Assembly: GCF_900185715.1 (NCBI RefSeq)
Contig: NZ_FYAS01000006.1
Location: forward strand, 1 to 64,000
Direction of reading: 5' to 3'
From: Allobosea sp. CS1GBMeth4
GTDB lineage: Bacteria; Pseudomonadota; Alphaproteobacteria; Rhizobiales; Beijerinckiaceae
Length of the DNA stretch: 64,000 nucleotides
Under the pieces are notes generated by a model that saw nothing but the letters and a program-made list of their open reading frames with translations, searched no databases and was not told the DNA's origin. The position numbers and the translations under genes are program-made. Numbering within the stretch: the first letter of the stretch is position 1; each line of letters begins with the position of its first letter. Shown piece by piece: positions 18,283 through 26,986 of this stretch.

Positions 18283-18939
18283 GTGCGCCTAACGCTCATC
18301 GCCATCCTATGCGCTCTCACGGGCGGCGCACATGCACAATGTCCGGAAGTGCTGAGAGACGACGACGTGCAGGCCATCGGCCGCAGTGTCGGACGGGCCG
18401 AAGCAAGCGGCCTTTATCAAAGCACCAAAACGGTCGCCGAAGTCACTTCGAGCTTCGTCGCGGGGATGGACGACTTGCTACGACATGCTGGCGAACGCAC
18501 TGATATTGCGCGCAAGGAGCTTCGGCGGCTGCCGCCTGAAGCCTTAGCTGCTTGCTTTCCCCTGCTGCAGCCGATTTTGGCAAGGGCTCGCGAGGTCGAA
18601 GCGCGAGCCGAGAGCTCAGTAAGAGCAGAACGTGAGCGGCAGGAACTCCAGCGGCAGCAGCAGAACGCGGCTGAGGCCGGGCTAATGAACGAGGCATGGA
18701 TCACGAAGGCAAAGGCTGTGATCAGGGATCGCCTCAAAGATCCCCGCAGCGGTGAGTTCAGGAGCCTGCGAGTGAGCAAAACGGCCGGCGTGCCAGTCGT
18801 CTGCGGCGAAATCAGCTCAAGGAACAGCTTCGGCGGCCGCAATGGGTTCCAGCGAGTTATCTCTGCGGGCCGGCCAGACCTGACCTTTTTGGAAGAGGAG
18901 GTCCGCGACATGGACAGCGTCTGGCGAACGTTCTGCTGA
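18283..18939 (+). CDS. Secreted protein of unknown function
   Basis: 218 residues from a GTG start. A signal peptide (RLTLIAILCALTGGAHA, cleavage expected after AHA) is followed by a mainly helical region, a Glu/Gln/Arg-rich segment likely to form a coiled coil (about 110-145), and a C-terminal part with LKDPRSGEFRSLRV and VVCGEISSRNSFGGRNGFQR. That last pattern, a CGE motif followed by N-F-G-G and G-F, recurs in uncharacterised proteobacterial and phage-associated proteins. GTG 18283 is selected because it places the signal peptide at the N-terminus and is preceded by GAGAGGAAAGAGGG. The function is unknown. Confidence 0.7.
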   Translation: MRLTLIAILCALTGGAHAQCPEVLRDDDVQAIGRSVGRAEASGLYQSTKTVAEVTSSFVAGMDDLLRHAGERTDIARKELRRLPPEALAACFPLLQPILARAREVEARAESSVRAERERQELQRQQQNAAEAGLMNEAWITKAKAVIRDRLKDPRSGEFRSLRVSKTAGVPVVCGEISSRNSFGGRNGFQRVISAGRPDLTFLEEEVRDMDSVWRTFC

Positions 18940-19601
18940 CATTGCCGCGACCGCAGCTAGCGCTGCATGGCGGACCGAGGCAAGCGGAAGGAGCCAGCCA
19001 AGACTGCATGCAATCGCGCCAGCAGCCACGTCGAGCACGGTCATACGTGACCTTACCGGCCAAGCAAAGGCTTGGATGTTCCTTGGGGACTTGGGATGTG
19101 GTCTCGGCGGCTACTTCCAACGTCGTCAGTCAGACGATGGCATTCGCGATTAACCCTGTCGCCCCGTCGCCGCTCGCGAGGTTTGTGATGGCTTATGCAG
19201 AAATTCGTCGACGTCAACGGCGAGCTTGCTCGAAAGGACTTGCCTCGTTTGGAAGATTGCGGTCGTCCTCATCGTACCGCGCCCCTGCCGGTCATGCCCC
19301 TGGCTCTGCATGCTCGGTTAGGCTGTTCCAGCGGTGGATAAGAGCCCGACGGGTCGTCTTGGCACAGAGTTCCGCCTGGTGATCATGAATTCCGCTTATC
19401 GGGCCGTCGGCTTCTGGATGAGTATCCGCAGGACGTTACTGGCACCAGATAGTCTTGCCATGCTCCGGTTTCACGCACCACAGCTCCCAGTGCACAGTGC
19501 CGTTGCACTGTTGAGCAGAAGCGAAATCTCCGTCATGTTGTGACAGCTCACCGAGCGGCTTTCGCTGAACGGCTAGGGAGCGGTCGCAAGTCTGAACGCC
19601 A
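18940..19601. other. 662-bp region without a supported gene
   Basis: Short frames exist on both strands but none has a convincing start, domain or codon pattern. One antisense frame, 19436-19672, encodes a cysteine- and tryptophan-containing end (CNGTVHWELWCV) that looks more protein-like than the others and could be the remnant or the true end of a small gene. The segment may be decayed cargo. Confidence 0.45.
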
Positions 19602-21338
19602 ATGCTCTTTAACGACCTGCTCCTGAACGCGGGCATCGCTCCAGGTGATGTTCGCCTCCTTCGGCACCACACAAAACCTGGTCTGGGCGGGCAATCACTT
19701 CACGATCTGTGGAAAAGGGATCGAGACAAGTTTGATCTCTATCAGAGCACTCAAGAAGCTGGTCAGCCGCTGTTTCGTACGGGCAAAATCTGGGCATCGT
19801 TCGTATCTCCAGATCGGCGCAATTCTCTCTTCGTGGGTCTGTACGACGCGGAGTTCGTCGAAACGCGCATAGTCGATTGGAAGTGCCCCTATAGCAGCGA
19901 TACGCCAGGAGGCGGAAAGCCCGTTGATGTGTTTAAGATCTCTCTCCGACCAGAACTATCCGAACACATAGAAAAGCTCCGCGTCGTGTGGGATCCGCGA
20001 TCGATACGTACGTGGGCACGTTACGCGCACACAGCGCCATTCCCCGTGGTAGGAGCTGCTAAAAGTACCCGCGACACGGACGAAATCGAGTTGGTCGGTA
20101 AGATCGAGGATCTAGCTGAAAACCTTGCTCATCTCGAAGCAATCCGCGCCGATCCCCTTCATGCGGACCGACAAGCTTATCTGGGCTTTGTAGAACGGGG
20201 AACCTGCTTCCTTCCTTACCGTGTCGGCAGCCGCATCGCGTTCGCTCCATCGCGATTGCTCGGTTACAAACGGAATAACGTCAAGCGGCACGCCGCGAAC
20301 GACGGCAAGGACGGCCGCGAAACAAACGCTGCCATTTCCGACCTTCTGCACCATGACCCGAGGCAAGAAGCTCATCTGGAGCGAAGCTATCGCGCGTTTT
20401 GCGCATCGCTTGGCTTCGTACCCCGTTCAGCGGGGAGCTTCGGGCGTCCGCGTAAGTATTGGCGCCTCTTAGAGCAAGCTTCACTGTTGCCCGCACAGCG
20501 TGCTGTTCCGCATATCCGGCACTTCGAAGTCGGTCGTCTTTATTCCAGGGACGACGTGGCTGACTGTATTGGCTTAACCCCAGCACAACGGAAGGGAGCC
20601 TGGTTAACAGGCTACACGCGTGCCTCTGGCGAATTCTATCTGTTTGCTAACGTAGGGATCAGCGGCCGAACCGGGCACGACTATCCTAACAGGTGGGACG
20701 GCAAGGATTTCATCTGGTTCAGCAAGTCTGAAACCGCGCTTGGCCAGCGTGAAATTAATGACCTCCTCGGTGGTGACTACCCCGTTCACATATTCTGGCG
20801 TGCCGCCGATCGCGCGCCTTTCAGCTATGCGGGCTTGGGAGCTCCCATAGAGGTCAGCGACACAAAGCCAGTGCAGGTGCGCTGGACGTTTATGACTGTC
20901 GTTCCAACACATATTGGAGCGCCCTTGCCTCCCAGCTGGCGCCGAGGACCTCCACCCGTCGCCGGAAGCCACACTGTGGAGCGACTGGAAGGGCCAACTA
21001 GCGTCTATTTGCTGGTTCTCGAAGGACCGGTGGCGGCGGCATTTCCGGCCCTGGAGCCGGGGCACCGAATAGTGAAAGTAGGACTTTCGAATGATGTTGC
21101 TCGCCGCATCGAGGACCTTTCATCCGGCCTGCCACCGGGTTGCGCGCTCCGTTGGCGGCTTGTTACTGAGCGCCTGTTTCCTACCGGTCGAGAGGCCTAC
21201 GCGGTCGAGACAGCCGTGCTTGAGCAGCTTCGCTTTGGATGCAAGTGGATCGGCGGCGAGTTCGGTAAGGTTCCAGAAGCTGAATTGACGGCGCTGATCT
21301 CTAATGTGGAGCTACGAGCAAGCTCCGCAGGCATCTGA
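19602..21338 (+). CDS. Large GIY-YIG nuclease fusion protein
   Basis: 578 residues in several parts. The N-terminus (about 1-110) resembles a domain found in front of other GIY-YIG or HNH nucleases (RHHTKPGLGG, QSTQEAGQPLFRTGKIWASFV, NSLFVGLYDA). The middle (about 310-440) resembles the DUF3427-type module (GEFYLFANVGISG, FIWFSKSETA, VHIFWRAADR). The C-terminus (about 465-570) looks like a GIY-YIG nuclease of the T5orf172/MUG113 kind: VYLLVLEG, IVKVGLSNDVARRI with the catalytic Arg, AVETAVLEQL with the metal-binding Glu, and GEFGKV. It probably cuts DNA, plausibly in defence. The gene stands alone, 161 bp before the serine recombinase. Codon use is less GC-biased than the flanks. Confidence 0.65.
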   Translation: MLFNDLLLNAGIAPGDVRLLRHHTKPGLGGQSLHDLWKRDRDKFDLYQSTQEAGQPLFRTGKIWASFVSPDRRNSLFVGLYDAEFVETRIVDWKCPYSSDTPGGGKPVDVFKISLRPELSEHIEKLRVVWDPRSIRTWARYAHTAPFPVVGAAKSTRDTDEIELVGKIEDLAENLAHLEAIRADPLHADRQAYLGFVERGTCFLPYRVGSRIAFAPSRLLGYKRNNVKRHAANDGKDGRETNAAISDLLHHDPRQEAHLERSYRAFCASLGFVPRSAGSFGRPRKYWRLLEQASLLPAQRAVPHIRHFEVGRLYSRDDVADCIGLTPAQRKGAWLTGYTRASGEFYLFANVGISGRTGHDYPNRWDGKDFIWFSKSETALGQREINDLLGGDYPVHIFWRAADRAPFSYAGLGAPIEVSDTKPVQVRWTFMTVVPTHIGAPLPPSWRRGPPPVAGSHTVERLEGPTSVYLLVLEGPVAAAFPALEPGHRIVKVGLSNDVARRIEDLSSGLPPGCALRWRLVTERLFPTGREAYAVETAVLEQLRFGCKWIGGEFGKVPEAELTALISNVELRASSAGI

Positions 21339-21499
21339 CGCCTCCGGCCCCTGATGGTGAAGTGCCCACTTGCCGTTCCGGTAGACCTTGCCCCAGCGGG
21401 ATGGTGACGGTCTGCCAAAGGCGGTTCCGTTGAAGTTGTGTTTGACTTTTGGACCGATCGTTTCTAAGGTTTAAAGAGTCTAACGGAACGAACTGCGCT

Positions 21500-22054
21500 A
21501 TGTTGGTCGGATACGCGCGCACGAGCACGCTGGAGCAAGAAGCCGGGCTAGAGGCGCAGTTGCGCGATCTCCAACTGCAAGGCTGCGAGAGGATATTTCA
21601 GGAGCAGGCAAGCTCGGTCGGGCGTCGGTCAGAGCTGGAGCGCGCGCTTGAGTTCCTCCGCGAAGGCGACGTTTTGGTCGTGACCAAGCTCGACAGGCTC
21701 GCGCGTTCAGTCATTCACCTCGGCCAGATCATCCTGGCACTGGAAGCCAAAGGCGTCGGGTTGCGCATCCTTGCAATGGGCGTCGACACCAACACGCCGA
21801 CCGGCCGCCTCATGGTCAATGTGTTGGCGTCCGTCGCGCAGTTTGAGCGGGAGATGATGTTGGAGCGCCAGCGCGAGGGGGTCGCGAAGGCAAAGGCTGA
21901 AGGGAAGTATAAGGGACGAAAGCCCACGGCTCAGGCCAAGGCGAAGGAAATCGCCAAGCTGCGAGCTGAAGGTCGGAGCATGGGCGAGATCGCGACCGCT
22001 CTTGCCATAGGCAAGGCGTCGGTTCATCGGGTGTTGCGGGAGGCGGCCCGATAA
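21500..22054 (+). CDS. Serine recombinase (resolvase/invertase family)
   Basis: 184 residues with the small-serine-recombinase plan. The catalytic Ser is in VGYARTSTLEQE near residue 9, followed by LVVTKLDRLARSV and FEREMMLERQREGVAKAKAEGKYKGRKP, and a C-terminal Hin-type helix-turn-helix (GRSMGEIATALAIGKASVHRVL). It would resolve or invert DNA at a short site. ATG 21500 starts the domain. Inverted GGTTCCGTTGA/TAACGGAACG elements at 21422-21490 could form part of a recombination site. A perfect 16-bp palindrome begins two bases after its stop codon. It may belong to an older element nested in the island. Confidence 0.9.
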   Translation: MLVGYARTSTLEQEAGLEAQLRDLQLQGCERIFQEQASSVGRRSELERALEFLREGDVLVVTKLDRLARSVIHLGQIILALEAKGVGLRILAMGVDTNTPTGRLMVNVLASVAQFEREMMLERQREGVAKAKAEGKYKGRKPTAQAKAKEIAKLRAEGRSMGEIATALAIGKASVHRVLREAAR

Positions 22055-22055
22055 A

Positions 22056-22071
22056 TTGAAACCGGTTTCAA
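22056..22071. promoter_or_regulatory. 16-bp perfect palindrome upstream of vsr
   Basis: TTGAAACCGGTTTCAA lies between the recombinase stop and the vsr start, 43 bp before the latter. It shares the TTGnAACCGGTTnCAA form with the palindrome at 14079. It could be an operator or part of a terminator; no T-run follows on the + strand. Confidence 0.5.
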
Positions 22072-22114
22072 AAAGCGATCAAAGAGCAATTGCGCGACTG
22101 TTCGCCTTGCGCCA

Positions 22115-22570
22115 ATGGAGCCCGCCATATCTGTAGAGATAAAGGCCGAAAAGCCGACCGACCCCAAGCGCAGCGAATGGATGGGGCGCGTTCGCACGCA
22201 GGCAACGTCCGCCGAACAAAGGGTCGCATCGTGCTTGCGTTCCATGGGGCTGTCATATCGTCGGAACGTGCGCTCGTTGCCCGGCTCGCCGGACTTTGCG
22301 AACAAGAGCGGGGGGTGGGTTGTGTTCGTGAACGGATGCTTCTGGCATCATCACACGAACTGCCGCCGGGCTACTGTTCCGATGACGAACTCTTCCTTCT
22401 GGGCTGCCAAGTTCGCGTCCAACCGAGGTCGCGATGCCCGGGCGATCCGAAGCCTGCGAAAACGTAGCTTTCGGGTCGCTGTAATCTGGGAGTGCGAGAC
22501 CCGTAATCCGGCAGCGCTACGGTTGTTGATCTCAAGAGCCCTCAGCTCGGTGGGGAGTTCGAAACCCTAA
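22115..22570 (+). CDS. vsr: Very short patch repair endonuclease (Vsr-like)
   Basis: 151 residues. It follows the Vsr pattern closely: M-x-R-V-R-x-Q-x-T-S-x-E at the start, then YRRNVRSLPGSPDFA (catalytic Asp60), VVFVNGCFWHHH, TNSSFWAAKFASNRGRD and FRVAVIWECE. In Escherichia coli Vsr nicks T:G mismatches left by deamination of Dcm-methylated cytosine; the partner methyltransferase gene follows at 22884. Related Vsr-fold proteins can also serve as restriction nucleases. The zinc-binding residues appear only partly retained in the GCFWHHHTNC segment. The 313-bp gap to dcm argues for separate promoters. Confidence 0.92.
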   Translation: MEPAISVEIKAEKPTDPKRSEWMGRVRTQATSAEQRVASCLRSMGLSYRRNVRSLPGSPDFANKSGGWVVFVNGCFWHHHTNCRRATVPMTNSSFWAAKFASNRGRDARAIRSLRKRSFRVAVIWECETRNPAALRLLISRALSSVGSSKP

Positions 22571-22883
22571 ACCTTCGTTCAAGTTGCGTCAGCCGGCCCT
22601 TTCAACCTACAACTTCATCATAGCGGAAGGGTCTCCGCGCGGGCAGGCGAGGCTTGTCGCTCGGAGTGGCCTGACGGGCGGCCGGGGGGCTTCAAATGCA
22701 GTCGCGAGCAGGCGTGCTTGGTAGCACATGCTGTGTCCGTAGTCGGGCCAACACCGCCGCAGGCCCGCGTCAAAGATCGCGTCGCCCGCAATTGGGCTGC
22801 GCGCAAGGCAACGATTTCTTGCCAAATCAAAAATGACAATGCGCAACGTCTGTAGCCGAACGCGCTGATTCGGGCAAAATGAC
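22571..22883. other. 313-bp spacer between vsr and the methyltransferase gene
   Basis: No gene is recognised. An A/T-rich stretch (TTTCTTGCCAAATCAAAAATGACAA) at about 22813-22837 could supply the promoter of the four-gene operon that follows. No inverted repeat of the island operator type is seen here. Confidence 0.4.
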
Positions 22884-24002
22884 GTGAGCGCCGTGACTCT
22901 GAACTGTATCGATTTGTTCGCAGGGGCGGGCGGTTTTTCGCTGGCGGCGCGCCAGGCGGGCCTCAAAGTGCGACTGGCTGTCGAGCGTGATCGTCATGCG
23001 GCATCGACATATCGATACAACCTTTGCCAGGATGCCAGTGGGACAATCCTCCTAGAAGAGGATATTACGACGCCTGGCTTGGCCGACGTAATGGTAGCGG
23101 CGCTTCCGGATGGCGAGCGTTGCGATCTCCTGCTTGGGGGACCGCCGTGCCAGGGCTTCTCTACGCACAGGTTGAACAATTCCGGTGTCGGAGATGAGCG
23201 CAATGGGTTGGTGAACGTCTACTTCTCTTTCGTTCATCGCCTGCGACCGAGGGCGTTCCTGATGGAGAATGTCCCGGGTATGCTCTGGCCTCGCCACGCC
23301 GAACACGTCGCGGCTATCCGTGCGCACGCTCGCGAAACCGGATACCACCTCTACGACCCGATCACCATCGACGCGCGCGACTTCGGCATCCCCCAGCGCA
23401 GAAAGCGCGTCTTCATCCTGGGGGTTGATGCCGAAATCGACCGAGGTGGCTTCGCCTGGCCGCCGGTGCGAACTCACCGCTCTCCCGACGATACGGACGC
23501 CGACACAGCTCTGCCGTTTTGGGTCGCCTGCAAGGACGTGTTCGGCCCGGCGCTGGAAAACGATCCGAACGACGTCCACATGAACCACAATGCCGATCTG
23601 GTGGCTGCCTTCGAGAGGACGCCCAAGAACGGCGGAAGCAGAGCCGACTCGGGCAGGCAGCTGGACTGCCACCGCGAGCACGACGGGCACAGCGACGTTT
23701 ACGGGCGCATCAACCCGGCCTATCCCGCACCGACGATGACGACGGCGTGCATCAACCCCTCGAAGGGGCGGTTCGTGCATCCCACGCTCCCGCACGGTAT
23801 CACTGCGCGACAGGCCGCGCGCATCCAAACCTTTCCCGACGATTATGTCTTCAAAGGCGGTCTCATGGCGGCGGGTACGCAGATCGGCAACGCGGTGCCG
23901 GTAAAGCTCGGCGAGACGTTGATCCGGCATGTGACCAAGTTGCTCGAAAAGGGCGCCGATCGGCAGCCCGCGCGCGACCAAGAAGCCTTGGTATCGGCGT
24001 GA
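22884..24002 (+). CDS. DNA (cytosine-5) methyltransferase
   Basis: 372 residues from a GTG start. C5-methyltransferase motifs in order: I DLFAGAGGFS, IV GGPPCQGFS with nucleophile Cys89, VI ENVPGML, VIII QRRKRVFILG, a target-recognition region of about 100 residues, IX around YPAPTMTTACIN and HPTLPHGITARQAARIQTFPDDY, and X QIGNAVPVKL. It methylates cytosine in a short double-stranded site that cannot be predicted from sequence. Vsr upstream implies that deamination at this site is repaired. The last four bases (GTGA) overlap the start of the GHKL gene, so the two are translationally coupled. Confidence 0.95.
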   Translation: MSAVTLNCIDLFAGAGGFSLAARQAGLKVRLAVERDRHAASTYRYNLCQDASGTILLEEDITTPGLADVMVAALPDGERCDLLLGGPPCQGFSTHRLNNSGVGDERNGLVNVYFSFVHRLRPRAFLMENVPGMLWPRHAEHVAAIRAHARETGYHLYDPITIDARDFGIPQRRKRVFILGVDAEIDRGGFAWPPVRTHRSPDDTDADTALPFWVACKDVFGPALENDPNDVHMNHNADLVAAFERTPKNGGSRADSGRQLDCHREHDGHSDVYGRINPAYPAPTMTTACINPSKGRFVHPTLPHGITARQAARIQTFPDDYVFKGGLMAAGTQIGNAVPVKLGETLIRHVTKLLEKGADRQPARDQEALVSA

Positions 24003-26986
24003 TCGAGACCGCAAGCTTTCAGGCTCGGGCACGGACCGTCGACCATCTTGGCCGCGAACAGATCGCGGACACGCCAACCGCGATCTCGGAGCTATGGAAG
24101 AATTCGTTCGACGCCTACGCGCGTTCTGTCTCGCTGGAGATCTACGACGGCGCTTCTCCGGTCGCCGCGTTGCTCGACGACGGCCACGGCATGAGCAAGG
24201 CCGACTTCATCGACAAGTGGCTCGTGATCGGCACCGAGTCGAAGGTGGCCGGCACCCCGGTTCCGGTCGAGGACCGGAACGGGCTACCCGTTCGGCCCAA
24301 GCTCGGCCAGAAGGGTATTGGCAGGTTGTCCTGCGCCAACCTCGGTCCCTTGCTTTTGCTCGTCTCCAAACGGCGCAATTCGCCGTTCCTCGCCGCGCTT
24401 CTCGATTGGCGACTGTTTGAGAACCCCTTCCTGAACTTCTCCGACATCGCCGTCCCGCATCTCGAACTGGGTGAATTAAGCGATCTTTGGCCCACCCTTC
24501 CGGGTATGATCGAAGCTCTGCGCTCGAACGTGACGGGCGAAGGCAAAGATGCCGCCCATGCCGGCCGCATAGTGGCTGCTTGGGAGGCAATGGACGAACT
24601 CCACCGGCAGCAGGGCCGTGAGCGGGAAGAGGCGCCAAGCCTTCCACCCTCCCAGGTAATCCTGGATGCCTTGAAGGTACAGTCGATCGGACCTCGGCAC
24701 CTCGCCATGTGGCCAGTGAGCGACGGGTCGTCGGATCATGGCACGGCGATGCTAGTCGGCGACATCAACTACGATCTCACCGTTCAGATCTACAAGCCGG
24801 AAGGCGACGCGACAGCGAGTTCCGCTCGTGACAGGTTCTTCGAGACGCTTTCGAGTTTCGTAGATCCCTTCGTCGATCCGGCCAATCCGGCGACGATCGT
24901 GAAACGACCGGACTTCACCTATCAAGTCCGGGCTTGGACGGGCGATAAGCCGCATCAAGTCGTAGGCTTAGACAAGCAATTCGACCGTCGAGCTCTCGAC
25001 GGTATGGAGCATATCATCGACGGTTTCGTGGATGTCGATGGCAATTTCCAAGGTAAGATAAAGGCATTTGGAAGCTGGCTGGAGGAGACGGTAACGATCG
25101 AACCTCCATTGGATGTGAGACTCTCACGGAGGGCTGACGCGGATGTTGGCGTCTTCCACATCTACATCGCCGCGATGGAATTCGAGAAGCTCAACACCAC
25201 GCTTCCTCTCGCTGAATACACACGATATGAAGAACTTGCACAACGTTATTCGGGCTTCATGATCTTCCGTGACGGCCTGCGCGTGTTGCCTTATGGCCGA
25301 ACCGACAACGATTTCTTTGAAATTGAGCATCGTAGAAGCAAGCACGCGGGCCGCTATTTCTGGAACCATCGCCAGATGTTCGGCCGAATCGCAATCACAC
25401 GCGACGGCAATCCAAATTTGAAGGACAAGGCGGGACGCGAAGGCTTGCTGGACAACCGGGCGGCGAAGTCGCTGAAGGCGGTCGTTTCCAACATCCTCCT
25501 TGCGACGGCACGTCGATTTTTTGGTACCGACTCGACGATCCGTCAGGAGCAACTTCCCGAAATCCGTGCCGAGAACAAAGGACGGAAAGCCGCGGAGGAG
25601 AGAAAGAAGCTCCAACAGAAGCATGGTCGGAAGTTCCGCTCAATGCTCCGGAACCAAAGCGCCGCGGTACCGGCCTTACGAAAGGAAGTCGACGACTTCG
25701 TGGTCCGCATGCAGATCGCGAATGATCGGGACATACTCGAGGTCCAGCAGGCGCTCGAAGGGTACCGCGACCGCCTCGCCGACCTAAAGCTGCCTCCACG
25801 TCCGAAGGACCTCACGAGCTCGCTGGAAGAGCGATATGTTTCCTATCGCGACGGTGTGCAGTCGGTGCAGGCGACGCTGGCGAAGCTGGAAGAGACCCTC
25901 GAACGCGAGGTCGAACGCTTAAATCCGAAGAACCCGCGCGACCTCCTCGCCCGGCAGGTGGAGCGGCACGACGCCCAGGTGAAGGGCCGCATCCAGTCAT
26001 GGCGCAGAAGCATCGGCGCTCTGCAGCAATCGGAGTTCGACCGTCTGAAGAAGCTGTATGCGGAGCGGAACAAGGAGTTCTCCTCGGACAGCGGCCCGAT
26101 CCTGGCGAAGTTCGACCGCGGCGAAATCGACTACCCGACGGCGCGGCGCGCACTCGACGAGCTCAAGGATCGGCATGTTGAGACGAACGCCCAGATGTTC
26201 GAACCCTACGTCGCCGCGTTGGAAAACCTGAGTGAGAGCATCGACTTGGAGCACCTCGCGTCTTTCGGCGCGGACGAGAACCGCGAGCTCCGGACGGAGC
26301 TCGACCGCCTCAATTCACTGGCCCAACTTGGGATTGCGGTCGAGATCGCGGGCCATGAGATGCAAGACTATGAGGAAATGATCGGTGGCGGCCTGCGAGC
26401 TCTGCCGCCAGAAGTGGCCGAGACCCAAGCTGTACGCGATATCGCGTTCGGTTACGAGGGCTTGACCGACCAACTTCGTTTCCTGACGCCCCTGCGGTTG
26501 GCGGGAATGAGGATACAGCGATGGGTCACCGGCGCGGAGATCCACGAGTACCTCGCAAAGTTCTTCAAGCTTCAGCTCGCTCGCGGTGTGGTCAACTTGG
26601 AGGCCACGCCCGCGTTCACTGCGATGCGGGCCTTCGATCAGCCGTCGCGGCTCATGCCCGTCTTCATCAACCTCGTGAATAACTCGATCTACTGGCTGGG
26701 CAATCGGCCAAGCGGCGACCGCCGGATCGTCCTCGACGTAGTTGGCGATGACGTCGTCGTCTCCGACAACGGTCCCGGCGTCCGGCCCGAGGATCAGGAG
26801 AGTCTGTTTACGCTGTTCTTCACGCGGAAATCCGTCGGAGGCAGGGGCGTTGGCCTTTATCTCTGCAAGGCGAACCTCGCCGCTGGCGGCCACCGCATCC
26901 GCTATGTCCCGTCGCCGGAAGGCATGCCGCTGGCGGGAGCTAACTTCGCCATCACGTTCAAGGGGGCGCTGCCAAATGGCGATTGA
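23999..26986 (+). CDS. Dual GHKL ATPase: MORC/MutL-like domain plus histidine-kinase-like module
   Basis: 995 residues from GTG 23999, overlapping the methyltransferase stop. The N-terminal GHKL domain has the N-box ELWKNSFDAY (Glu31, Asn35), DDGHGM (60-65) and GQKGIG (103-108), the style of MORC, MutL and Hsp90. Residues about 520-760 are rich in charged heptads and likely a coiled coil. A second unit resembles a sensor kinase: an H-box-like AVEIAGHEMQDYE with His786, then N-box FINLVNNSIYWL (889-900), DNGPGV (923-928) and TRKSVGGRGVGLYL. No membrane segment or PAS domain is seen, so it acts in the cytoplasm. Downstream overlap with a receiver gene suggests phosphotransfer. Annotation as a plain histidine kinase would miss the first ATPase. 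Confidence 0.88.
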   Translation: MIETASFQARARTVDHLGREQIADTPTAISELWKNSFDAYARSVSLEIYDGASPVAALLDDGHGMSKADFIDKWLVIGTESKVAGTPVPVEDRNGLPVRPKLGQKGIGRLSCANLGPLLLLVSKRRNSPFLAALLDWRLFENPFLNFSDIAVPHLELGELSDLWPTLPGMIEALRSNVTGEGKDAAHAGRIVAAWEAMDELHRQQGREREEAPSLPPSQVILDALKVQSIGPRHLAMWPVSDGSSDHGTAMLVGDINYDLTVQIYKPEGDATASSARDRFFETLSSFVDPFVDPANPATIVKRPDFTYQVRAWTGDKPHQVVGLDKQFDRRALDGMEHIIDGFVDVDGNFQGKIKAFGSWLEETVTIEPPLDVRLSRRADADVGVFHIYIAAMEFEKLNTTLPLAEYTRYEELAQRYSGFMIFRDGLRVLPYGRTDNDFFEIEHRRSKHAGRYFWNHRQMFGRIAITRDGNPNLKDKAGREGLLDNRAAKSLKAVVSNILLATARRFFGTDSTIRQEQLPEIRAENKGRKAAEERKKLQQKHGRKFRSMLRNQSAAVPALRKEVDDFVVRMQIANDRDILEVQQALEGYRDRLADLKLPPRPKDLTSSLEERYVSYRDGVQSVQATLAKLEETLEREVERLNPKNPRDLLARQVERHDAQVKGRIQSWRRSIGALQQSEFDRLKKLYAERNKEFSSDSGPILAKFDRGEIDYPTARRALDELKDRHVETNAQMFEPYVAALENLSESIDLEHLASFGADENRELRTELDRLNSLAQLGIAVEIAGHEMQDYEEMIGGGLRALPPEVAETQAVRDIAFGYEGLTDQLRFLTPLRLAGMRIQRWVTGAEIHEYLAKFFKLQLARGVVNLEATPAFTAMRAFDQPSRLMPVFINLVNNSIYWLGNRPSGDRRIVLDVVGDDVVVSDNGPGVRPEDQESLFTLFFTRKSVGGRGVGLYLCKANLAAGGHRIRYVPSPEGMPLAGANFAITFKGALPNGD

